Source: Aeromicrobium sp. 9AM (GTDB lineage: Bacteria; Actinomycetota; Actinomycetes; Propionibacteriales; Nocardioidaceae). From it: a stretch of 64,000 bases of DNA. The notes below the pieces were generated by a model that saw only the letters and a program-made list of their open reading frames with translations, did no database searches and had not been told where the DNA came from. Position 1 is the stretch's first letter, and every line of letters starts with the position of its first letter. The stretch is taken from contig NZ_LR733304.1 of NCBI RefSeq assembly GCF_902506105.1, positions 1,721,458 to 1,785,457 of the forward strand. The letters are read 5' to 3'. Of the stretch, positions 37,021-46,515 are shown in pieces. The position numbers and the translations under genes were made by a program.

Positions 37021-39237
37021 CGCCGTCCGGAGCGGGCCCGATGGTGCGTACGCCCTGCGGCCCGAGAGCGATCGGGGCAGCGCGAGCGCTCGCCACCGCT
37101 CCTGCCGCGATGCGCCTTGCGCCAAGGAGGCGATCACCGCGCGGAGATCGTCGACGCCGTCACCCTCGGCGACACCGGAGCGGGCGAAGCGGGCTCTCTC
37201 GACTCGCCTGAGCAACCGGCTCAGCGCCTCGCCATCGATGCCGTCGCGGGTGCGAAGGCGTGCAGCGAAGCCACGAGGCGTGTCGGTCGGCGAGAACGGC
37301 AACCCGAAGTCGCGTGCCGTGTCCTCGAGCTCGCGCCACAACGGGTCGACCGACGAGCCGGCCCGACTGATCCGCCAGCGACGCCGCGACCAGCGCAACA
37401 GCGCCGGGATGCCGATCATCACCAACAGCACCATGAACGAGATCAGGGCCGTGCGCGGTGCGGTCTTCGTCGTGGTCGAGGTGGGCGTCGCTCCGCTGTC
37501 GACGTTGGTGGCCTCGTCACGTGCCGCCCTGCGCGGGCTGCCGGAGAACTCGCCGTCGTCGGAGTTCGAGGCCGGCGCGCCGGGCTCCTTGAACGCCGTG
37601 GCTGATCCGACGCCCGGAGTCGGCTCGAACGTGATCCACCCGATGCCCTCGAAGTAGATCTCGGTCCACGCGTGCAGGTCGTCCGACGTCGCCTCGTACT
37701 GGTTCTGGCCGTCCTTGACGTTGACCACGCTGCCGGGGGCGTAGCCGACCGCGATACGCGACGGGATGCCGAGCGTCCTGGCCATGACCGCCATCGCCGA
37801 GGAGAAGTGCACGCAGTAGCCGGACTTCTTGTCGAGGAACTTCGCGATGACGTCGATGCCGTTGCCGTCGTAGTCGTCCGCGACGGGTGCCGTCTCGGAA
37901 TAGGTGAACCCGCCGTCGTTGCGCAGGTAGTCCTGCAGCGCGACGACCTGGTCGTACTGGTTGGTGGCGCCCTTGGTGACCCTGCGCGCCGTGTCCTCGA
38001 TGATCTTCGGCATCTTGTCGGGAAGCCTGACCTCCTCCTGGAGGAGCAGGTCCCTGGGGTTGGTCGAGATCGCGCGCATCTGGGTGGCGGTCGGCTGGAT
38101 GTCGAGGCTCGTGACGGAGTACTTCTGGCCGCGGGTGTCGTCGTCGGGCGACGTCATGGTGCGACCGAACCCCAGCAGCCACTCGCCCTTGAGTCCCGAG
38201 ACCTTGTCCAAGGGGTAGGGCACCGGCAGCATCGTGGTGCGGAGCTGCTGGATCGTGATGGTGGTCGACTCCTTCTCGACCTTGATGTCGGGGCTGAACT
38301 CGAGCGCCTCGGCACCCTCGGGGGCGGCGAACTGCTGCGTCGTGCCCGGCTTCCAGGTCTTGCCGGTGAAGTCCCGCAACGTCGCGACCTTGAGGTAGGG
38401 CGCCTGGGGCAGGCCTGTCGTGTAGGTCAGCGCGGTCGTGGTGCCGTTGCGGCGCAGGTTCTGGCCCAGCTCGAGCATGGGGTTGATGCCGCGGCCGAAC
38501 ACCGCTGGTGGCGGCTTGCCCCACGAGGTCGCCACTGCGCTGACGTCGGGCGAGATGACCGGGAAGGCCACGGCTGCGGCCAGTGCGGCGACGCCCAGCA
38601 CGACGGCGGGACCGCGCTGGCGACGGGCGAGCGTACCGCCGAGGGCCGTCCGGGACCGCAGGATGACGAGCCAGAGCGCTGCGACCGCGACGAACAGCCA
38701 TACCGAAGGAGTGTCCCCCGAGATCAGAGCCGGCGTCGCGAACACCGAGAGCAGCAGAAGGCCGATCGCCGATGCCGCCCGACGGCGCTCGAGCAGCAGG
38801 TCAGCCACGATGACGAGCAGGCCGAACGAGCTCGCGACCACCAGCACGACGGGCTTGGCGGCGGCCACGGGTGCCTGCTCCTCGATGATGATGTCCTGCG
38901 CCGCCGACGCGAGGTTGCCCAGCTCACGGAACGTGTCGAACGTCGGGAGTATGCCGATCAGGGTGCCGGGGACGAAGATCCAGGCGAGGGCGAGGAACTC
39001 GACCACGATGGCGATCGGGGCCACCCACCTCACGCCCACGGCGCGCAGGACGGCACACGCGAGACCTGTGAGCGTGGCGACCAGGATCGTGGTGATCCAC
39101 CAGTCGTTGCCGGCGATGACGCTGCGGAAGCCCGACAGGAGCAGCGCGAACGCCACCGCGATGATGAGGTGATCCACCACCGTGTCGCGGGTCGTGCGGC
39201 CGGTGAGCCGCTGCGTCGACGCCTCAGCCCGCAGCAT
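37006..39237 (-). CDS. Transglutaminase-like membrane protein (TgpA family)
   Basis: A 743-aa membrane protein. Six or so helices lie in residues 20-210, then a large extracytoplasmic region with a transglutaminase core: Cys in S-G-Y-C-V-H-F-S-S-A-M-A, His in D-D-L-H-A-W-T-E, and G-W-I-T-F-E-P-T-P-G. One more helix (L-I-S-F-M-V-L-L-V-M-I) leads to a cytoplasmic DUF4129-like tail. ATG 39237 has GGGG at 9 bases; a GTG two codons upstream is possible. Last gene of moxR-DUF58-tgpA. Substrates of the family are unknown; a cell-envelope peptidase or crosslinking role is usually assumed. Confidence 0.9.
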   Translation of the reverse strand: MLRAEASTQRLTGRTTRDTVVDHLIIAVAFALLLSGFRSVIAGNDWWITTILVATLTGLACAVLRAVGVRWVAPIAIVVEFLALAWIFVPGTLIGILPTFDTFRELGNLASAAQDIIIEEQAPVAAAKPVVLVVASSFGLLVIVADLLLERRRAASAIGLLLLSVFATPALISGDTPSVWLFVAVAALWLVILRSRTALGGTLARRQRGPAVVLGVAALAAAVAFPVISPDVSAVATSWGKPPPAVFGRGINPMLELGQNLRRNGTTTALTYTTGLPQAPYLKVATLRDFTGKTWKPGTTQQFAAPEGAEALEFSPDIKVEKESTTITIQQLRTTMLPVPYPLDKVSGLKGEWLLGFGRTMTSPDDDTRGQKYSVTSLDIQPTATQMRAISTNPRDLLLQEEVRLPDKMPKIIEDTARRVTKGATNQYDQVVALQDYLRNDGGFTYSETAPVADDYDGNGIDVIAKFLDKKSGYCVHFSSAMAVMARTLGIPSRIAVGYAPGSVVNVKDGQNQYEATSDDLHAWTEIYFEGIGWITFEPTPGVGSATAFKEPGAPASNSDDGEFSGSPRRAARDEATNVDSGATPTSTTTKTAPRTALISFMVLLVMIGIPALLRWSRRRWRISRAGSSVDPLWRELEDTARDFGLPFSPTDTPRGFAARLRTRDGIDGEALSRLLRRVERARFARSGVAEGDGVDDLRAVIASLAQGASRQERWRALALPRSLSGRRAYAPSGPLRTASTLG

Positions 39238-40486
39238 GCGCACGCGCCCCGTCGAACTCGGTCCACAGGTCGCTGATGTCCTGGTTGGGCTGATAGGTCA
39301 CGATGCGCCAGCGCGCGTCCTCGAGGATTCCGCGCGCCTCGGCCGACGTGTTGGCAGCGACCAAGGCGAGCACGGCTCGCGACGTCGACATCACGTGGGC
39401 CCAGTAGTGCGCGCGTTCGACGCTCACGCGCCCCAGCACCATGAACGCCGCTCGCTCGGGTGCCACGAGTCGCTCGTGGTCGTTCCGCTCCGGCTCGACC
39501 ACGGCGAGGTCGACCATCGCGTCCTCGAGGGTGTCCTGCCCATCAGCGATGAACCGGTCGATGGCGCGGCCGCTGGACTGCAGCACCACGACGTACCCGG
39601 CCTTGACCAGGTGCGCCGAGATCGAGGCGGTCGCGACGATGCACCACTCGAAGACGGAGGAGTACTCCCAGACTCCCTGCCGATCCTGTGCCGTGCCCTG
39701 GCTGACCGGCTCACAGTCGAGGATGACGGCGGCCCGCGGGGTCAGCTGCTGCTCCTCCTGGCGCACCATCAGCTCACCGCGGTGGGCGGTGGCCTTCCAG
39801 TGCAGTCGCTTCATGGCGTCACCGGGCAGATAGCTGCGCGCGATGACGTCGTCCTCGCCCAGCCCGACGTGCTGAGGAGCGGGCCGTGTCGCGCCGTCCT
39901 CGCTCGTGCCGCGCGGCGCGATGGGTCGCAGGTCGACGCGACGCGGCAGGACCGTCAGCAGCTCGGGGCTGCCGAACTTGTGCCTGCGGAAGACGAGCCC
40001 GAACGGGTCCAGGACGTTGACCCGCAACGGCCCGATCGGGTGGCGACCCCGCCGCAGACCCTGCAAGGCGTACGAGAAGGACACCCGTGAGTCGGTGCCG
40101 TGGCTGCCCCCGAGCGCGGGCAGGATGCCGGATGCGTCGCCGGAGATGCCGGGTGGCAGGTCGTCCGACCACTTGGCCTCGAGGCACGGCAGAACCGACA
40201 GGTTGGTGATGCGCACCGTCGCGTGGGACATCTGGCCGGGCGGCACGACCTGGGGCGCGAACGAGCGCTCGATGCGTACGCGGGAGTGGCCCGCGAACAC
40301 GAAGACCGCGGAGAACAGCACCAGCGCAAGCATCAGTCCCGTGACGTAGAGCAGTGCCGGGAGCGACAGGACCGGAGCGGCGATGAAGCTGACGACCGCC
40401 GCCAGGAGGAATCCCGCGCCGCGGCGAGTGAGCACGACCGAGCTCGCGGCACTTCGCAGACGGCCGGCGGACGTATCGGTCGGCAT
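39224..40486 (-). CDS. DUF58 membrane protein
   Basis: A 420-aa protein with two N-terminal helices (about 22-70) and a DUF58 domain from about 190: P-L-R-V-N-V-L-D-P-F-G-L-V, then G-E-D-D-V-I-A-R-S-Y-L-P-G-D-A-M-K-R-L-H-W-K-A-T-A-H-like motif near residue 210. The remainder resembles a degenerate von Willebrand factor A fold. It lies between moxR and tgpA, 3 and -14 bases apart. MoxR ATPases with DUF58 partners act as chaperones for complex assembly. Confidence 0.92.
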   Translation of the reverse strand: MPTDTSAGRLRSAASSVVLTRRGAGFLLAAVVSFIAAPVLSLPALLYVTGLMLALVLFSAVFVFAGHSRVRIERSFAPQVVPPGQMSHATVRITNLSVLPCLEAKWSDDLPPGISGDASGILPALGGSHGTDSRVSFSYALQGLRRGRHPIGPLRVNVLDPFGLVFRRHKFGSPELLTVLPRRVDLRPIAPRGTSEDGATRPAPQHVGLGEDDVIARSYLPGDAMKRLHWKATAHRGELMVRQEEQQLTPRAAVILDCEPVSQGTAQDRQGVWEYSSVFEWCIVATASISAHLVKAGYVVVLQSSGRAIDRFIADGQDTLEDAMVDLAVVEPERNDHERLVAPERAAFMVLGRVSVERAHYWAHVMSTSRAVLALVAANTSAEARGILEDARWRIVTYQPNQDISDLWTEFDGARAHAAG

Positions 40487-40489
40487 GCG

Positions 40490-41428
40490 TCAGCTCGGCT
40501 GGACGGCGCCGGCCGGGACCGGCGTCTCGGCGACGATGCGGTCGACGACGTCCTCGACGCTCGACGCGCCCCGCATCGGGATCAGGCGGTGCGGCAGCAC
40601 GACGGGGACGAGCACGTCGATGTCGTCAGGCAGGACGAAGTCGCGGCCCTGCACGGCTGCGCGAGCCTTGGCCGCGCGTACGAGCTGGAGCGTGGCACGC
40701 GGGCTCGCACCGAGGCGCAGATCGGCGTCGACGCGAGTCGCCTGCGCGATGTCGACGGCATACTGCTCGACCGCTGGGGACACGTAGATCGCTCGCGCCG
40801 CAGCGATCATGGCCTGCACGTCCTCGATCGAGGCGACGGACTCGAGGTCGTCGAAGGGGTTCTCGGCGTCGCGGCCGCGCACCATCGCGAGTTCCGCCGC
40901 GGAGTCGGGGTAGCCCATCGAGATGCGGGCCATGAAGCGGTCGCGCTGGGCCTCGGGCAGGGCGTACGTGCCCTCCATCTCGTAGGGGTTCTGCGTCGCG
41001 ACGACCGTGAACGGGCTGGCCAGCACGTACGTCGTGCCGTCAACCGTGACCTGACGCTCCTCCATGGCCTCGAGCAGCGCGGACTGGGTCTTGGGCGAGG
41101 CGCGGTTGATCTCGTCGCCGATGACGATGTTGGCGAACACCGCACCGGGCTTGAACTCGAACTCGCGGTCGGCCTGGTTGTAGACCGAGACACCCGTGAT
41201 GTCGGACGGCAACAGGTCGGGCGTGAACTGGATGCGGCGCACCGAGCAGCTGACCGAACGGCCCAACGCCTTGGCGAGAACGGTCTTGCCGACTCCCGGG
41301 ACATCCTCGATCAGGAGGTGTCCTTCGGCGAGAAATACCACCAGGGCGGCCTCTGCGGCCTCAGGCTTGCCGTCGATGACCTTCTCGATGTTGGCGAGAA
41401 TGGCCCGAGCAGCGGTCTCGAAGTCCAT
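40490..41428 (-). CDS. moxR: MoxR-family AAA+ ATPase
   Basis: ATPase of 312 aa. Walker A G-V-G-K-T-V-L-A near 42-49, Walker B I-V-I-G-D-E-I-N-R-A near 103, sensor 1 V-V-A-T-Q-N-P, and A-L-L-E-A-M-E-E-R-Q in the second-region-of-homology. First gene of the moxR-DUF58-transglutaminase operon. The 83-base gap upstream shows only a weak TGATG/CATCA repeat. Confidence 0.95.
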   Translation of the reverse strand: MDFETAARAILANIEKVIDGKPEAAEAALVVFLAEGHLLIEDVPGVGKTVLAKALGRSVSCSVRRIQFTPDLLPSDITGVSVYNQADREFEFKPGAVFANIVIGDEINRASPKTQSALLEAMEERQVTVDGTTYVLASPFTVVATQNPYEMEGTYALPEAQRDRFMARISMGYPDSAAELAMVRGRDAENPFDDLESVASIEDVQAMIAAARAIYVSPAVEQYAVDIAQATRVDADLRLGASPRATLQLVRAAKARAAVQGRDFVLPDDIDVLVPVVLPHRLIPMRGASSVEDVVDRIVAETPVPAGAVQPS

Positions 41429-41511
41429 ACGTGATGGTAGTCACATCAGCCCAAACGCGCACCGAAAAGCGGACGGTCATCGGATGACCACGAGATGTCA
41501 GGTCGGCTCGG

Positions 41512-42969
41512 TCAGGGAAGGTAGGCCGCCTTCAGGCCGACGTCCGCCGTCCTGCCGGGGGCGACCTCGACCAGGACCTCCACGCGATCGGCGGTCTGCG
41601 ACTGGCTCTTGTTCGCGAACGCCGCGAACGTCGGCGACGACTCACCGGGGCGCAGCCAGAACCGGCGGGACGGCATCGTGATCTCGCCGGGCAGCCAGTC
41701 CCATCCGGCGACCTTCTGGTTGCCTGCGTAGGCGCTCACGACGAACCGGGTGACGTCAGCGACGTCGTCGAACTCGATGAGGAGGCGCATCGCCTCCAGG
41801 CTCTGGATCGGGAAGCTGATGCCTCCGCGGCCCTCGACGTGGCACGAGACCTTGAACTCGTCCGCAGGCGACGCGGACACGTCGGCCTTGCCTGCAGGCA
41901 ACATGTCGCCGGCAGCCACGTCGATGAAGTCGCGGTGCTCGGAGAGCGGCACGGACGTACGTACGGCGGGACGGCCGGTGGCCTCCTTCACACGTACCGA
42001 CGGCTCCGGGCTGCGCGACGCCACCACGAGGCTCCAGGTGTTGGCCAGCGGCTCGACGTGGTGCGCATACAGTCCGGCGTTGTCCAGCATCTGCTTGAGC
42101 CGGGCCGCGTCGAAGACCGAGACGTGGCCCCACACGCCCTCCAGCCGGCCGTGAAGAGGCACCGAGAACAACAGCTCCGCGCCCTCCGGCAGCGCCTCGG
42201 CGAGCACCTTGAGCGCCTTCTCGGCATCCGGCACGTGCTCGAGAACCTCGCAGCAGATCACGAAGGTAGCGCCGAGCTCGTCGAGACGGTCCTTGGTCAG
42301 GTCGTAGAGATCACCGATCTCGAGCGTGGCCGGCGCATCGGCCAGTCCGTTGGCAGCGAGCGTGGCGAGGCTCATCTTCAGCCAGTCGTCGACGATGTCG
42401 ATGCCGTGATAGCTCTCGACGTCGGCGTCGCGGATGAGGAGCGACGCCAGGTAGCCACGCCCGAAGCCGACGTCGAACAGGCGATCGCCGGCCCGTACGA
42501 AGTCCATCGTCCGGCGATAGCGCAGGCGGTTGCTCTTGCCTTCCTCGTGCTTGATCTGGGCCTCGAGGCTCGCAGCGTCCGCCACCTCCGGGTGCTTGAA
42601 CTTCTCGATCGTGTCGTCGGCGTAGTCGAACCATGCGGCCAGCTCGTGCCCGAAGACCCGCGAGGCCCCGGCCGTGCTCAGCCGCTCGTGCGCGTCGATC
42701 AACAGCCATCCGGCTCGCACCGCCGCTGCCTCTGCCGGGTCCGACACCTCGCGATCCACGGGGCGTGGCGTGTCGGCCGGCGTGTTGACCACGCGGATCC
42801 ACCGACCGTTGACGTTCTTGGCCTGCGCGCGGGTCCGGGTCGGTGCCTTCAGCGCCGGCTTCTGCGGCCTCGGGGCGGGCGCGCCCTTGACGAGGACGCG
42901 GGCGGTCGTCCGGAGCCGGTGGCCGACCCGCGCGAGGAGTCCACGGCGTGAGGTGGCTGGAGAAGTCAT
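41512..42969 (-). CDS. SAM-dependent methyltransferase with extra C-terminal domain
   Basis: A 485-aa protein. A basic Ala/Pro/Arg-rich N-terminus (about 1-55) precedes a helical region. The class I methyltransferase fold starts with L-F-D-V-G-F-G-R-G-Y-L near 164; C-C-E-V-L-E-H-V-P-D is the usual motif 4. The last 130 residues are beta-rich (M-R-L-L-I-E-F-D-D-V-A-D-V) and could bind a substrate such as a glycan or lipid-linked sugar. No biosynthetic neighbours reveal the substrate. Single gene, divergent from 43048. Confidence 0.82.
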   Translation of the reverse strand: MTSPATSRRGLLARVGHRLRTTARVLVKGAPAPRPQKPALKAPTRTRAQAKNVNGRWIRVVNTPADTPRPVDREVSDPAEAAAVRAGWLLIDAHERLSTAGASRVFGHELAAWFDYADDTIEKFKHPEVADAASLEAQIKHEEGKSNRLRYRRTMDFVRAGDRLFDVGFGRGYLASLLIRDADVESYHGIDIVDDWLKMSLATLAANGLADAPATLEIGDLYDLTKDRLDELGATFVICCEVLEHVPDAEKALKVLAEALPEGAELLFSVPLHGRLEGVWGHVSVFDAARLKQMLDNAGLYAHHVEPLANTWSLVVASRSPEPSVRVKEATGRPAVRTSVPLSEHRDFIDVAAGDMLPAGKADVSASPADEFKVSCHVEGRGGISFPIQSLEAMRLLIEFDDVADVTRFVVSAYAGNQKVAGWDWLPGEITMPSRRFWLRPGESSPTFAAFANKSQSQTADRVEVLVEVAPGRTADVGLKAAYLP

Positions 42970-43047
42970 GTCGCGACCCTATCGACGGCTTGTCCGTGCC
43001 CGGAAATCGACGGCTCGAGGCAGCGACTCATTGGTACTGTCCGGCCC

Positions 43048-43533
43048 ATGGCACGCCTGTTGATCGTCCATCACTCCCCCACGCCGAACCTGCAACGGAT
43101 TCTCGATGCCGTGGTCGATGGGGCGTCGGACCCGGCGATCGAGGGGGTGGAGGTCGTCGTACGTCCTGCGCTGGAGGCGGGCGCCGACGACGTGCTCGGC
43201 GCGGACGGCTACCTGCTCGGTACGTCGGCGAACTTCGGCTACATGAGCGGAGCGCTCAAGCACTTCTTCGACACGATCTTCCTCGAGGCCGGTGGCTCGC
43301 TCGCCGAGGACGGCTCGGCGGGCAAGGGCGCGGGTGGCAAGAAGCCGTACGGCCTGTGGGTGCACGGCCGGTACGACACGACGGGTGCCGTGCGGTCGGT
43401 CCAGAGCATCGTGCAGGCGCTGTCGTGGACGCAGTCGGCCGACGTCCTCGAGATCCTGGGAGACGTCGGCGATGCAGAGCTCGTATCAGCCCGCGAGCTC
43501 GGCGGCACCCTGGCCGCACTGCTCATGGATTGA
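43048..43533 (+). CDS. Flavodoxin/NADPH-dependent FMN reductase-fold protein
   Basis: A 161-aa flavodoxin-fold protein: L-L-I-V-H-H-S-P-T-P-N for the phosphate loop and G-T-S-A-N-F-G-Y-M-S-G-A-L-K-H-F-F-D near 58-75, typical of WrbA/NQO-like FMN proteins. It could reduce quinones or other electrophiles. ATG 43048 is close to the divergent methyltransferase promoter. A 56-base gap separates it from the next gene, so the two may be cotranscribed. Confidence 0.85.
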   Translation: MARLLIVHHSPTPNLQRILDAVVDGASDPAIEGVEVVVRPALEAGADDVLGADGYLLGTSANFGYMSGALKHFFDTIFLEAGGSLAEDGSAGKGAGGKKPYGLWVHGRYDTTGAVRSVQSIVQALSWTQSADVLEILGDVGDAELVSARELGGTLAALLMD

Positions 43534-43589
43534 GCAGTCGCGTTCCTTGGCGTGCAGGTGGAGAATTGCTGCAGAACGAGGGAGTGACC

Positions 43590-44309
43590 ATGAACATGCC
43601 CGATGCCCTGCCGACTCTGTCCGCGGGCTCCCACGACGCCGAGCACGGCGAAGCCTGCGTGATGGAGTACGTCTCGCTGCTCGCCGGCGAGGAGTGGAGC
43701 GACCGTCCGGACTGTACGCACCCGATGCTGGCGCACGAGGCGCGGACGACGAACGACCTCTTGCGCGACAGCGACCGCGCACGACTCGTCCCGTTGATCG
43801 GCCGGCTCTTCGGCACGACTGAGGACTCCTCCGAGCTTCGCGCCAAGCTCCGCATCACGCAGGCACGCCAGGTCATGGCGCTCCTGGAGCCCGACTCCCG
43901 CGGACGCGTCATCGCTGCGATCGAGGAGGCCGAGGCGTGGCTCGACCGCGAAGGCGACTCGACCCACGTCCAGCAGGCGATCGATGGCGCGATCGCCTAC
44001 CCGCGGCGCAGCGGCGACCTCGACCCCGCCCACACGAGCTTCCACCTCAACGCGTCCAGGGTGTTCGCGTTCGTCATGACGCCAGAGCTCGGGCCCGCCG
44101 AGGCGTACGCCGCGAAGGCGCACGTCATCGCGCACCTCGTGGCCGCATCAGGCGAGTGCCGGGCCGACTGCGGCAGCGAGCCGGCACGGGCACGACGCAT
44201 GGTCAAGGACCTGGCGGGACTGATCGATGCGTACGACGAGGTCACCGGCCGCACCGCGCGCGAGGTGTCCCCCGACGAGATCCGGGAGCTGGCCGACACC
44301 CTCGGCTGA
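43590..44309 (+). CDS. Hypothetical protein, helical, conserved E-x-C-V-M-E-Y motif
   Basis: A 239-aa protein. Near residue 20 it reads H-G-E-A-C-V-M-E-Y-V-S-L-L-A-G-E-E-W-S, and then D-C-T-H-P-M-L-A. From memory this Cys-Met-Glu plus D-x-P/C-T-x-P-x-L motif recurs in many actinobacterial and phage hypothetical proteins of unknown role. The rest is helical with two late Cys (G-E-C-R-A-D-C-G). GGGAGTG precedes the ATG. Converges tightly on the PHP gene (1-base gap). Confidence 0.7.
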   Translation: MNMPDALPTLSAGSHDAEHGEACVMEYVSLLAGEEWSDRPDCTHPMLAHEARTTNDLLRDSDRARLVPLIGRLFGTTEDSSELRAKLRITQARQVMALLEPDSRGRVIAAIEEAEAWLDREGDSTHVQQAIDGAIAYPRRSGDLDPAHTSFHLNASRVFAFVMTPELGPAEAYAAKAHVIAHLVAASGECRADCGSEPARARRMVKDLAGLIDAYDEVTGRTAREVSPDEIRELADTLG

Positions 44310-44310
44310 C

Positions 44311-45330
44311 TCAGCGTTTGGCGTGTGACCACTCGAGCAGGCGCTCGACGGGCCAGGTCGTGACGATGCGCGACGCCGGCACCTTGTTGGCCGCCGCCCG
44401 CTCCGCGCCGTAGTCGAGGAAGTCGAGCTGCCCCGGTGCGTGCGCGTCGGTGTTGATCGCGAACAGGCAGCCGTAGTCGAGCGCCATCTGCATCAGCTTG
44501 CTCGGCGGGTCGCGTCGCTCTGGTCGCGAGTTGATCTCGACGGCGACATCGAACTTCTCGCAGGCGGCGAACACGATCTCGGGGTCGAAGCGGGACTGGT
44601 CCCGCCCGCCGCGCGAGCCCGCGACGAGGCGGCCTGTGCAGTGGCCGAGCACGTTGATGTGCGGATTGGCGATCGCGTTGACCATGCGGCGGGTCATGAG
44701 GTCGCGGTCCATCTTGAGCTTGGAGTGCACGCTGGCGACGACGACGTCGAGGCGTCCCAGCATCTCGTCGGTCTGGTCGAGCTCGCCGTTGTCGAGGATG
44801 TCGACCTCGATGCCACTGAGCAACCGGAGATCGTCGTGCTCGGCGTCGACCTCCGCGATGACGTCGAGCTGTTCGGCCAGTCGCTCGGCCGACAGTCCGT
44901 TCGCGATCGTGAGCCGGGGCGAGTGGTCCGTCATGACCTGGTACTCCCGGCCCAGGCGTGCCGCCGCGCGGGCCATCTCCTGGATCGGCGAGCCACCGTC
45001 GGACCAGTTGGAGTGGCTGTGCAGGTCGCCGCGCAGCTTGGCTCGCAGCTTCGCACCGCCCGAGGCCAGCGGCGCCTTCCCACGTTCGCGCAGGTCGGCA
45101 AGGTAGCCGGGCACCTCGCCGGCGACCGCTTCGGCGATGATGCCGAACGTACGGTCGCCGATTCCCTTGATCCGCTTGAGGCTGCCGTCGCGGACCTGCT
45201 TCTCGACCTCGGCCGGAGTCAGGTGCTCGATCGCCGCGGCCGCCTTGCGAAAGGCTTCGACCCGGTAGGTCTTGGCCAGCTCGCGCTCGAGCCAGAACCC
45301 GATCTCCTTGAGTGCCTCGACAGCATCCAT
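44311..45330 (-). CDS. PHP-domain phosphoesterase, PolX-like without polymerase domain
   Basis: A 339-aa protein. Residues 1-90 form helix-hairpin-helix units like the PolX thumb (Y-R-V-E-A-F-R-K-A, I-K-G-I-G-D-R-T). From about 103 follows a PHP domain with metal ligands D-L-H-S-H-S-N-W-S-D-G, M-T-D-H-S-P-R, G-I-E-V-D, A-S-V-H-S-K and N-T-D-A-H. The nucleotidyltransferase core found between these parts in PolX is missing. It is thus a DNA-associated 3' exonuclease or phosphatase rather than a polymerase. Confidence 0.88.
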   Translation of the reverse strand: MDAVEALKEIGFWLERELAKTYRVEAFRKAAAAIEHLTPAEVEKQVRDGSLKRIKGIGDRTFGIIAEAVAGEVPGYLADLRERGKAPLASGGAKLRAKLRGDLHSHSNWSDGGSPIQEMARAAARLGREYQVMTDHSPRLTIANGLSAERLAEQLDVIAEVDAEHDDLRLLSGIEVDILDNGELDQTDEMLGRLDVVVASVHSKLKMDRDLMTRRMVNAIANPHINVLGHCTGRLVAGSRGGRDQSRFDPEIVFAACEKFDVAVEINSRPERRDPPSKLMQMALDYGCLFAINTDAHAPGQLDFLDYGAERAAANKVPASRIVTTWPVERLLEWSHAKR

Positions 45331-45339
45331 ACGCCTCTC

Positions 45340-46143
45340 CTACCCCGCCCAGTGTCCGGGTCGCGCGAGCCGGGCCGGGATTCTCGTACGTGCGTCGCCG
45401 CGTGCGGAGTTGACCTGCGTCTGGGTGAGGAACAGGGCTCCGGTCAGGTCGGCGCCAGTCAGGTCGGCGTCGCGCAGGTCCGCGCCGATCAGGTCCGCCT
45501 CGCGGAGATCCGCGCCGCCCAGGTCGGCAGCGATCAGCAGCGCGCCTCGAAGGTTGGCACCCCGGAGATCAGCCTTGCGCAGCCTGGCCCCTACGAGATC
45601 GGCTCCGCGTCGCTCGGGCCCGCGGTGCGCCGATCGTACGAGCTCGCTGGCGCGCTGCAGCAAGGGGTCGACGCCTGCGCGATGGCCCGGGAGATCGAGT
45701 CCGGCGAGGGTGTCGGTGTCCGTACGCGTGAGGGCTTCCGTAGCGGCGTATGCCTGCTCGAGCTCGGGGTGCAGCGACTCGGCGGCAGGACGGGTCAGCG
45801 CCTCCGCGACGTACCAGAGCATCTCGTGCAGCTGCCGCATCACCGGGAGGGCGGCGAACATCGGCGCCGACGTCGCAGGCGCGTCCCGCCAGCTCACCCC
45901 GGCGAAGGTCACCTGGGCCACTTGTTGTCCCGCGCCGAAGCAGTCGTACACGGCCGAGCCACGAAATCCCTCGTCGCGGAGCCGATCGTGGATCCCGCAG
46001 CTGAAGTCGGCGGCCAGGTTGACGCACGGGTCCCCGGCTCGCTTGTCGATCGGGAAGTCGGCCGACTTCTCGAACGCGAGGGCGACGCAGCACAGCCCGA
46101 AGCAGCTGCTGCAGTCGGCGACGAGATCGAGACGGCGGTCCAC
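45340..46143 (-). CDS. Pentapeptide-repeat protein with Cys-rich N-terminus
   Basis: A 267-aa protein. The N-terminal 50 residues hold C-S-S-C-F-G-L-C-C and later Cys, a possible metal-binding site similar to zinc- or Fe-S-binding YkgJ-type stretches. After a helical middle part, residues 178-240 carry about a dozen A-(D/N)-L-x-x pentapeptides (G-A-R-L-R-K-A-D-L-R-G-A-N-L-R-G-A), a right-handed quadrilateral helix. Some pentapeptide proteins mimic DNA and protect gyrase; no such link is shown here. Divergent from acylphosphatase by 25 bases. Confidence 0.88.
   Translation of the reverse strand: MDRRLDLVADCSSCFGLCCVALAFEKSADFPIDKRAGDPCVNLAADFSCGIHDRLRDEGFRGSAVYDCFGAGQQVAQVTFAGVSWRDAPATSAPMFAALPVMRQLHEMLWYVAEALTRPAAESLHPELEQAYAATEALTRTDTDTLAGLDLPGHRAGVDPLLQRASELVRSAHRGPERRGADLVGARLRKADLRGANLRGALLIAADLGGADLREADLIGADLRDADLTGADLTGALFLTQTQVNSARGDARTRIPARLARPGHWAG
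45434..45610. repeat. 15-bp tandem repeats coding pentapeptides
   Basis: About eleven degenerate 15-base units of the form caggtcsgcgycsMN in the + strand, each encoding one A-D-L-x-x turn of the gene on the other strand. They are protein-level repeats and not a mobile or CRISPR repeat. Confidence 0.7.
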
Positions 46144-46168
46144 GCCGGGAGCCTAATACGCTGGGACG

Positions 46169-46435
46169 ATGATCCGCCGACGCGTCGTGGTGAGCGGCAA
46201 CGTGCAGGGAGTCTTCTTCCGGGCCTCGTGCCAGCAGGAGGCGTCGAGGCATGGCATCGCCGGGTGGGTGTCGAATCGCCCTGATGGCGCGGTCGAGGCG
46301 GCTTTCGAGGGCGACGACTCCGCAGTCGAGGCATTGGTCGCGTGGTGCCGTCAGGGTCCCGCGCGGGCAGAGGTGTCCGACGTCGACGTGCGCGAGGAGG
46401 AGCCGGAAGGCCTGAGCGGATTCGACGTGCGCTGA
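46169..46435 (+). CDS. acyP: Acylphosphatase
   Basis: An 88-aa enzyme hydrolysing acyl phosphates. The catalytic Arg lies in V-Q-G-V-F-F-R-A-S-C near residue 18 and the catalytic Asn in G-W-V-S-N-R-P-D-G near 36. Full length for the family. GGCGGA/TCCGCC (46481-46495) downstream may form a weak hairpin. Confidence 0.94.
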   Translation: MIRRRVVVSGNVQGVFFRASCQQEASRHGIAGWVSNRPDGAVEAAFEGDDSAVEALVAWCRQGPARAEVSDVDVREEEPEGLSGFDVR

Positions 46436-46515
46436 GTTCGGCGACCGGAGCAACCAGTTGTGCGGGAGGATCTAGTCACCGGCGGAACCTCCGCCACGCG
46501 ACGCAAAGGATCGAC

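Noticed and set aside
45434..45610. CRISPR-like or minisatellite repeats
   Set aside because: 15-base units have no spacers and code for pentapeptide turns.
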